NCBI GenBank assembly: GCA_963829725.1
Contig: CAWHJW010000016.1
Location: forward strand, 124,001-188,000
Length of the DNA stretch: 64,000 bases
Origin: RYN-230 sp963829725
GTDB lineage: Bacteria > Actinomycetota > Actinomycetes > Streptosporangiales > Streptosporangiaceae
Direction of reading: 5' to 3'
A program made the position numbers and the translations under genes. The notes under the pieces were generated by a model. That model was not told the DNA's origin, ran no database searches, and saw only the letters and a list, made by a program, of their open reading frames with translations. This document shows positions 58,603 to 64,000 of the stretch, piece after piece; within the stretch, counting starts at the first letter, position 1; every line of letters starts with the position of its first letter.

Positions 58603-59768
58603 CCGGGGCGGGTGCCACGCCGGCGGTGGCGAGCCGGCAGGCGGCGGTGGCGGAAGCGGCCGAGTCCGCGGCCCCCCGGTTCGCCGGGGTGCTCTCGGTG
58701 ATCCTCCCGGCCGCGCTGCTGGTCCAGGCGGTGGCCAGCCGGGGCGACTACCTGAATCCCGTGGTCCCCGTCCTGGTCTGGCTGGGCGTGCTGGCCGCGG
58801 CGGGCTGGCTCGTGCCGCGGGCCTGCTCTCGGGGGCTGGGCCCGGCGGAGGCGCTCGCCGCGATCTGCGCCGCGGTGGCCGCGGTGGCCGCGATCGGCGC
58901 GGACCACCGGCCGGCCGTGGCCGCCGTGGACGTGAACTGGACTATCCTCGGCACGATCTGGCTGCTGGCCCTGGTCGCACTGAGCCGCCCGGCCCGGATG
59001 TGGGTACCCGGCGCCCTGCTCATCTTCGGCGTGCACGCCGTCTTCGTGATCCGCTCCCTGGGCGGGAGCCCGCTCGGCCTGGCCCGGGTGACGGCGGGCG
59101 GGTACGCGGCCCTGATCGTCCCGGCCCTCTTCGCCGCACTGCGGCCCGCGGTGCGCACGCACGCCGCGATGGCGGTGCGCTGGGCCGGCCTGGCCAGCCG
59201 GACGGCCGCGGAACGCGCCGCCGTGACCGCCATCCAGGACGTCCGGCGGGACCGCCTGGCGCTGCTCGAAGCCGGGGCGCTCCCGCTGCTGAGCGGCATC
59301 GCCAGCGGCACCCTTGACCCGGCCGACGGCGCCGTGCGGGAGCGATGTGCCCGGAACGCGGCGACGCTGCGGCGGGCGCTGGTGGACCGGGCCGAGCAGG
59401 AAGGCGGCGTGCTGGCCGGGCTGGCGCCGGCCCTCGACGCTGCCCGGGCCCGCGGCTTCGAAGTGCAGGTGCAGGTGGTCGGTGACCCGGGCCGACCCGG
59501 CCCGGCGGTGATCCGGTTGACGCTCGGTGCGGTCCATGAAGTCCTGCGCAGCCTCCCCGGGCCGCCGGTCACCCTCACCATCCTGGCGGTCGGCGGGAAC
59601 GTGGAGCTGTACCTGACCTTCGACCAGGCCCCGGCCGGCCGGTGGGACCTGGCGGGCTGGCAGCGGGCTGTCCCGCCGGAGGCCGGCTGGACGGCCACGG
59701 CCGATGCCGGTGATGGCGGGCCGGGGTGCCTGGAGATCCACTGGCGGATCGGGGAGGGGACCCGGTGA
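58596..59768 (+). CDS. Degenerate kinase-like membrane partner 2
   Basis: A 390-residue paralog of partner 1 with the same order: helices (residues about 30-175, including TILGTIWLLALVALSRPARMWVPGALLIFG), then DRLALLEAGALPLLSGIASGTLD in place of the phospho-His helix, CARNAATLRRALVDRAEQEGG, and a C-terminal VTLTILAVGGNVELYLTFD domain without ATP-binding boxes. The GTG start lies in the last codons of kinase 2 and its stop overlaps the response regulator start. The strict pairing kinase plus partner, twice, argues for a functional complex. Confidence 0.7.
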   Translation: MLTGAGATPAVASRQAAVAEAAESAAPRFAGVLSVILPAALLVQAVASRGDYLNPVVPVLVWLGVLAAAGWLVPRACSRGLGPAEALAAICAAVAAVAAIGADHRPAVAAVDVNWTILGTIWLLALVALSRPARMWVPGALLIFGVHAVFVIRSLGGSPLGLARVTAGGYAALIVPALFAALRPAVRTHAAMAVRWAGLASRTAAERAAVTAIQDVRRDRLALLEAGALPLLSGIASGTLDPADGAVRERCARNAATLRRALVDRAEQEGGVLAGLAPALDAARARGFEVQVQVVGDPGRPGPAVIRLTLGAVHEVLRSLPGPPVTLTILAVGGNVELYLTFDQAPAGRWDLAGWQRAVPPEAGWTATADAGDGGPGCLEIHWRIGEGTR

Positions 59769-60427
59769 GCGGCCCGGACGGCCCCGGCGTCATCGACGTG
59801 GCGGCGGTGGATGACCACCCGGTGATCCTGGACGGCGTGGCGGCCTGGGTCAGTGAGCCGGGCAGCGGCATCCGGGTGGCCGGCTCGGCGGCGACCGTGG
59901 CCGCCCTGCTGGCCGGGCCGGGACGGCAGGCGCAGGTGGTGCTGCTCGACCTGGACCTCGGTGACGGCAGCACGGCGGAGGGGAACGTGGCTGCGATCCG
60001 CGCTGCGGGCCCCGCCGTGCTGGTCCTGTCCGCCTCGGACAAGCCGGCCACGGTCCGGAGCGCGATCCGGGCCGGGGCGCTGGGCTACGTGCTCAAGAGC
60101 GAGGAACCAGCCCAGGTGCGGGCGGCCATTAGGGCGGTGGCCGCCGGAAAGGACTGGATCTCGCCCCGGCTGGCCTACATCTTCGCCACCGACGATGCCC
60201 CTGACCGGCCCGTTCTCAGCCCGCAGGAAACCCGGGCCCTCCAGCTTTATGCCACCGGCATGCCAATGAAATCCGTGGCCCGGCGGATGAGCATTAGTGA
60301 GGAAACGGCGAAACAGTATGTCGGCCGGGTCCGCGAGAAGTACGCCCGGGCTGGTCGGGCCGCGCCAACCAAATTGGAGTTGTATCATCGAGCCGTCGAG
60401 GACGGGCATCTCCCCCCTCATCCCTAG
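59765..60427 (+). CDS. NarL-type response regulator of tandem array
   Basis: A 220-residue regulator. The receiver has AAVDDHPVILDGVAAWV, phospho-Asp in VVLLDLDLGDG and Lys in GYVLKSEEP; the DNA-binding domain is LSPQETRALQLYATGMPMKSVARRMSISEETAKQYVGRVREKYARAGR. It is the only regulator for two kinases and two partners, so signals should converge on it. The GTG start overlaps the stop before it (GTGA). An atypical, AT-richer 3' end follows. Confidence 0.9.
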   Translation: MSGPDGPGVIDVAAVDDHPVILDGVAAWVSEPGSGIRVAGSAATVAALLAGPGRQAQVVLLDLDLGDGSTAEGNVAAIRAAGPAVLVLSASDKPATVRSAIRAGALGYVLKSEEPAQVRAAIRAVAAGKDWISPRLAYIFATDDAPDRPVLSPQETRALQLYATGMPMKSVARRMSISEETAKQYVGRVREKYARAGRAAPTKLELYHRAVEDGHLPPHP

Positions 60428-60705
60428 CCCGCGGATCCCCCCTCCCGGCGTCAGGGACAACAGGAGATACCCGTCCTCGGCTTCCTCTTATGTGTGACGA
60501 TACTAAGGCGATACCCAGACGCCGTCATGACCCCATCTCGGGGGTCAAGGCCCCCTATCCAGCAGGACATGATCCACTATCTATGACGGCCATTTCTGGG
60601 CACCCGGCACTTGGTTCAAGTGCGGAGAGTAACTGAACCCTCGGTAAATCCAGAGCGCAGGTGACATTGGGTTAACGGGCGGCTGCCAGGGGGAATTCAC
60701 TCACC
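60428..60705. other. 278-bp spacer before protease gene
   Basis: No gene is seen. GC content is lower than elsewhere and the stretch should hold the protease promoter. No hairpin long enough to call a terminator was found. Confidence 0.4.
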
Positions 60706-61596
60706 GTGAACGGTGCACGTCGCCAGGTTGTCTGCCGCCTGCGGCCGGCCGCCGTGGCCATGATGAGCCTGGTGCTGGCGGCCGGGTGCTCGGCCGGCCG
60801 GGTCACCGGCCACCCGGCCGGGGCCGCTGCGGGGCCCGGTGGCTCGCCCGGGTACTGGACCCGTGACCGCCTGCTGCGGGCCCAGCCTTATTCCGGCCTC
60901 CGGCCGGCCCGTCACGCCCTCGGGCAGTCGGCGACCGCCCGGCCGGGGCTGCGCGCGCTGCGGGTGGGAGCGCTGTTCGGCCGCGAGCCCGGCGGCGACC
61001 ACTTCTGCACGGCCAGCGTGGTGGACAGCCCCGGCCAGGACCTGCTGATTACCGCTGCGCACTGCATCAACGGCGGCAAGAACGGCGGGTACCGGCGGGA
61101 CCTCGTGTTCGTCCCGGGCTACCGGGACGGCCAGGCTCCGTTCGGCATCTGGGAGGTCGCGAAACTGCTCGTCGCCCCGCAGTGGGCCAGCTCCTCCAAC
61201 CCGGACTTCGACATCGGCTTCGTCGTCCTGGCCGCCCACGACGGGCGCAACATCGAGGACGTCCTGGGCGCCAACCGGCTCCACCTTGATGCGGGCTACC
61301 GCTACCTGGTGCGGGTCACCGGCTACCCGGACGGCGCACAGGCACCGATCGCCTGCATCAACTGGACCTCCCGGGAGGGCGCCAGCCAGCTGCGGTTCGA
61401 GTGCGGCGGGTATACCGGGGGGACCAGCGGCAGCCCGTGGGTCACCCGGTTCAACCCGCGGACCCGGAACGGCACCATCGTCGGGGTGATCGGCGGTTAT
61501 CAGGAGGGCGGCAGCACGGCGGACATCTCCTACAGCCCCGTCCTGGGCGCCCAGGTGCAGCAGCTCTACCGGGAGGCGGAGGCGCTCAGGCCGTGA
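60706..61596 (+). CDS. Trypsin-like serine protease lipoprotein
   Basis: A 296-residue exported protein. N-terminal MMSLVLAAGCSAG is a lipobox (Cys28). The chymotrypsin-fold triad is visible: His119 in LLITAAHCINGG, Asp169 in NPDFDIGFVVL and Ser241 in GGYTGGTSGSPWV, with Cys pairs around FCTASVV/AAHC and IACINW/FECGG. It is of the V8/glutamyl-endopeptidase-like secreted group rather than HtrA (no PDZ). Probably anchored to the outer face of the membrane. GTG start. Confidence 0.88.
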   Translation: MNGARRQVVCRLRPAAVAMMSLVLAAGCSAGRVTGHPAGAAAGPGGSPGYWTRDRLLRAQPYSGLRPARHALGQSATARPGLRALRVGALFGREPGGDHFCTASVVDSPGQDLLITAAHCINGGKNGGYRRDLVFVPGYRDGQAPFGIWEVAKLLVAPQWASSSNPDFDIGFVVLAAHDGRNIEDVLGANRLHLDAGYRYLVRVTGYPDGAQAPIACINWTSREGASQLRFECGGYTGGTSGSPWVTRFNPRTRNGTIVGVIGGYQEGGSTADISYSPVLGAQVQQLYREAEALRP

Positions 61597-61646
61597 CCGT
61601 GGCCGCGACCCTCGGTCCCCGGCCGTTGTGGCTGCCCCCGCAGCGG

Positions 61647-62385
61647 TCAGCGGCCCAGGATGCCGTCGAACCAGGCGGCCCACCGCCGAGCAGAACACCT
61701 CGTCCGCGTCCCGCGCCGCCGGGGCCGGCCCGGCCAGCGCCGCGGCCAGGTCCGGGTACCGGCCGCTGGCCGCCGCCATGACCAGCGCGGTCACCTGCGC
61801 GCCCGCCTGCTGCTCTGCGGTGAGGCCGGTGCGGGCGCGCTGCTCAGCCAGCGCCCCCTGCACCCCGCCGTAGGAGATGGCGAAGCCGTTGACCATGGCC
61901 AGCAGCTCCATCTTGGCCGTGGTGTCCAGCCCGGTGCCGCGGAGCAGGCGGAGGAAGTAGTCGATGTAGCGCAGCGCGCTGGGCCCGAACGTCGGCGGGG
62001 CGTACATGAGCCGGGGCAGCCACGGATGCCGCTCGGTGATGTCCCGGCCCTGCCGGGCCAGGTCGATGATGGCCTCCCGGGCGTCCGCTGGCCGGCCCGG
62101 CGGGTACCGGTACTCGCCGCCGACGTGGTCGATCATGAGCTGGACCAGGTGTTCCTTGGCCGGCACGTAGTTGTACAGCGACATCGTGCCCATGCCGAGG
62201 GCGGCCGCGACGCGCCGCATGGTGACCGCGTCCAGGCCCTCGGCGTCGGCCAGTGCCACCGCGGCCGCCGCGATGGCCGCCCGGCTGTGCCGGGCCTTCG
62301 GCCCCCGGCCGCCACGCTCCGGGATATCCCAGATCGACAGCGGCGGGACTGCTCCCGTCCCCGGTGGCTGCGCCGCGGCCATCAC
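61647..62385 (-). pseudogene. TetR family regulator, C-terminal frameshift
   Basis: About 245 residues when repaired. The helix-turn-helix is HSRAAIAAAAVALADAEGLDAVTMRRVAAALGMGTMSLYNYVPAKEHLVQLM and the ligand domain includes RYIDYFLRLLRGTGLDTTAKMELLAMVNGFAISYGG. Near the end, one extra base at 61671-61672 turns the expected RLFDGILGR-stop into a frame that runs over 300 residues antisense through the protease gene. The true end is probably the TGA at 61647-61649. DNA-binding is intact, so it may still work. It diverges from the CocE-type gene. Confidence 0.82.
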
Positions 62386-62491
62386 CTGACATCACCTCCC
62401 GGAACTCGCAGCCCGGAGCGCTCCCCCGTGCCGGGCGCTCCCGGCAGCGAGCTTAACCAGCGCCCGCACAGCGAGTATGCTGGCTAAAACA

Positions 62492-62505
62492 ACGTACATC
62501 GTACG
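62492..62505. promoter_or_regulatory. TetR operator candidate between TetR and hydrolase genes
   Basis: CGTAC-ATC-GTACG, perfect 5-bp arms, 15 bases before the hydrolase start and within the divergent spacer; typical size and place for a TetR-type site. Confidence 0.6.
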
Positions 62506-62519
62506 AAGAGGAAACAGCG

Positions 62520-64000
62520 ATGACCACCACGGTGCCCGTGCCCTCGGTCCGTCCCGTCCCGGAGCGCCAGCTGCCCCGGATGGTCGCTTTGATGGCCCGG
62601 CAGTCCCGGCGCGGCCTGCCCCCGCCCCGGTGCGCGGTCAAGGTCGCCGCGGGGATCGAGGTGCCCGGTGCCGACGGCGTCCTGCTGCGCACTGACCACT
62701 ACATCCCCCAGCTGGCTGGCCCGCTGCCTACGCTGCTGGTCAGGTCCCCGTACGGCCGGGGGGTCCCGTGGAACTTCCTGTACGGCGCCCTGTTCGCGGA
62801 GCAGGGGTTCCACGTCATCCTGCAGAGCTGCCGGGGCACCGCCGGCTCCAGCGGCCGGTTCGAGCCGTTCCGCCACGAGCAGGCCGACGGGCTGGCCACC
62901 GTGGCCTGGCTGCGGCAGCAGGACTGGTTCACCGGATCGCTGGCCACCATCGGGGCCAGTTACCTCGGCTACGTGCAGCTGGCCCTGGCCGCGGACCCGC
63001 CCCCGGAACTTCGCGCCATGATCGTGCAGAACTGCGTGACCGGTCCCTACCCGGTCATGTACCCCGGCGGTGCCTTCGCGCTGGAGAACATCCTCATCGC
63101 CACCGCCGCCATGGTGAACTTCGAGCGCGGGCTGGGGGCCGTGATCCGCGCCATGCTCCGCCTGCAGCGCCGGCTCGGCCGGGCGACCCGGTCACTCCCG
63201 CTGATCGACGTCTACCCGGCGGCCCTGGGCGGCCGGGTCGGCTACTTCGAGCAGTGGCTGGCCAACCCGGATCCCGGCAGCGGCTACTGGCGCGGTCTCG
63301 ACGTCACGGCCGGCGGCCCGGTCCCGGCCGTGCCGGTCAGCCTGCTCACCGGCTGGTACGACATCTGCCTGGACGGCACCCTGGCCGGCTACGCCCGGCT
63401 GCGGGCGGGCGGCACCCCGGCCCGGCTCACCGTCGGGCCGTGGACGCACACGTCCGGGTTCAACGACGACATGCCCATCGTGGCGGGCGAGGCGCTCCGC
63501 TGGCTGCACGCGCACCTGGCCGAGAACCCAGGCGGCCTGACGGAACCACCCGTGCGGCTGCACGTCGGCGGCGCCGGCGAATGGCGGGACCTGGCGGACT
63601 GGCCGCCGCCCGGCATGATCCCCCAGCCCTGGTACGCCGCTCCCGGCGGAACCCTGAGCACCGACCCGCCCACCACGGCGGACACCGCCGGCTTCCGCTA
63701 TGACCCCGCCGATCCCACCCCGTCGGCGGGCGGCCAGCTGCTCAGCACCAAGGCCGGCCCGGCCGACGACCGCCGCCTGGAGGCCCGCGCCGACGTGCTG
63801 GTCTTCACCAGCGCCCCGCTGGCCGCCGACCTGGAGGTGATCGGCCCGGTCAGCGCCCGGTTCCAGGTCCATGCCAGCCACCCGCACCTGGACCTGTTCG
63901 CCCGGCTGTGCGACGTGGACGAGCGGGGCCGGTCCCGCAGCGTGTGCGACGGCCTGCAACGGCACCAGCCCGGTGACGAGGAGGCCGGTGCCGAGTTCGT
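62520..64000 (+). CDS. CocE/NonD family hydrolase (3' end outside window)
   Basis: At least 493 residues, open at the window edge. The N-terminal alpha/beta-hydrolase part reads VPGADGVLLRTDHYIPQLAG, TLLVRSPYGRGVPWNFLYG and VILQSCRGTAGSSGRFEPF, with the nucleophile Ser in ATIGASYLGYVQLALA (GxSYxG). TGWYDICLDGTLAGYARLR and VGPWTHTSGF supply the Asp and His. The C-terminal jelly-roll (X-Pro dipeptidyl-peptidase type) begins around DVLVFTSAPLAADLEVIGPV. Members hydrolyse esters, amides or dipeptidyl substrates such as cocaine or cephalosporins. RBS GAGGAAA. The TetR gene and dyad upstream suggest substrate-induced expression. Confidence 0.9.
   Translation, partial: MTTTVPVPSVRPVPERQLPRMVALMARQSRRGLPPPRCAVKVAAGIEVPGADGVLLRTDHYIPQLAGPLPTLLVRSPYGRGVPWNFLYGALFAEQGFHVILQSCRGTAGSSGRFEPFRHEQADGLATVAWLRQQDWFTGSLATIGASYLGYVQLALAADPPPELRAMIVQNCVTGPYPVMYPGGAFALENILIATAAMVNFERGLGAVIRAMLRLQRRLGRATRSLPLIDVYPAALGGRVGYFEQWLANPDPGSGYWRGLDVTAGGPVPAVPVSLLTGWYDICLDGTLAGYARLRAGGTPARLTVGPWTHTSGFNDDMPIVAGEALRWLHAHLAENPGGLTEPPVRLHVGGAGEWRDLADWPPPGMIPQPWYAAPGGTLSTDPPTTADTAGFRYDPADPTPSAGGQLLSTKAGPADDRRLEARADVLVFTSAPLAADLEVIGPVSARFQVHASHPHLDLFARLCDVDERGRSRSVCDGLQRHQPGDEEAGAEF

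Noticed and set aside
60697..61646. Extended TetR frame of over 500 codons through the protease gene
   Set aside because: After the frameshift near 61671 the frame has no homology and is antisense to a clear protease.
1..64000. tRNA, rRNA, integrase or transposase genes
   Set aside because: Looked for but no cloverleaf, rRNA segment or DDE/tyrosine recombinase motif was recognised by eye.

Overview
The window is high-GC actinobacterial DNA (Actinomycetota). The signs are a very GC-rich third codon position, many GTG starts, ATGA/GTGA start-stop overlaps, and typical families (DUF574 S-adenosyl methyltransferase, DUF4232, DUF4262, NrtR-nadABC, DesK/NarL two-component pairs). The order and genus cannot be fixed from sequence alone; a filamentous soil actinomycete (Streptosporangiales or Catenulisporales type) fits. 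No rRNA, tRNA, CRISPR array, integrase or intact insertion sequence was seen.

Layout. 1-5.0 kb: end of an RNase HI gene, small housekeeping and hypothetical genes, a BASS-type transporter, and a broken aldo/keto reductase. 5.1-14.8 kb: a near-complete purine-ring catabolic locus. On the minus strand are uraD, HIU hydrolase, an 8-oxoguanine deaminase with a frameshift, the FAD subunit of a xanthine dehydrogenase, a fused FeS/Mo xanthine dehydrogenase and uricase. Divergent from them is one long gene fusing allantoinase to allantoicase. Together they would carry xanthine or 8-oxoguanine through urate, 5-hydroxyisourate, OHCU, allantoin and allantoate to ureidoglycolate and urea. A perfect 50-bp palindrome lies between the two arms. 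14.8-19.3 kb: the NAD regulator NrtR divergent from nadA-nadB-nadC (nadB carries two frameshifts). 19.3-25.1 kb: DUF574 methyltransferase, GlcNAc-kinase-like and PfkB-like kinases, then a DesK/NarL system with a DUF4097 protein. 25.3-32.7 kb: a MacB/FtsX-type ABC exporter, a Nudix protein, a secreted LysM protein, and an ABC exporter-TetR operon behind a triple dyad operator. 32.8-42.5 kb: MpaB-like oxygenase, amidase, a second intact 8-oxoguanine deaminase, a glycosyltransferase/GDSL pair, a DUF4232 protein and an orphan ABC binding lipoprotein. 42.7-48.1 kb: a LacI-controlled sugar operon of two TIM-barrel isomerases and two Gfo/Idh/MocA dehydrogenases. 48.2-52 kb: a PP2C phosphatase followed by a cluster of gene remnants. 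52-54.4 kb: a GcvT-type FAD dehydrogenase. 54.7-60.4 kb: a five-gene sensor array (kinase, degenerate partner, kinase, degenerate partner, response regulator). 60.7-64 kb: a secreted protease lipoprotein, TetR and a CocE-type hydrolase that runs off the window.

Two features cut across the window. At least seven genes carry single-base frameshifts in G/C runs, which looks more like residual sequencing indels than coincident gene death. Many proteins also carry short in-frame tandem repeats (9, 15, 18 or 30 nt units) in loops and linkers. The most unusual biology is the allantoinase-allantoicase fusion, the kinase/degenerate-kinase tandem array, and the uncharacterised LacI-controlled sugar oxidation operon.
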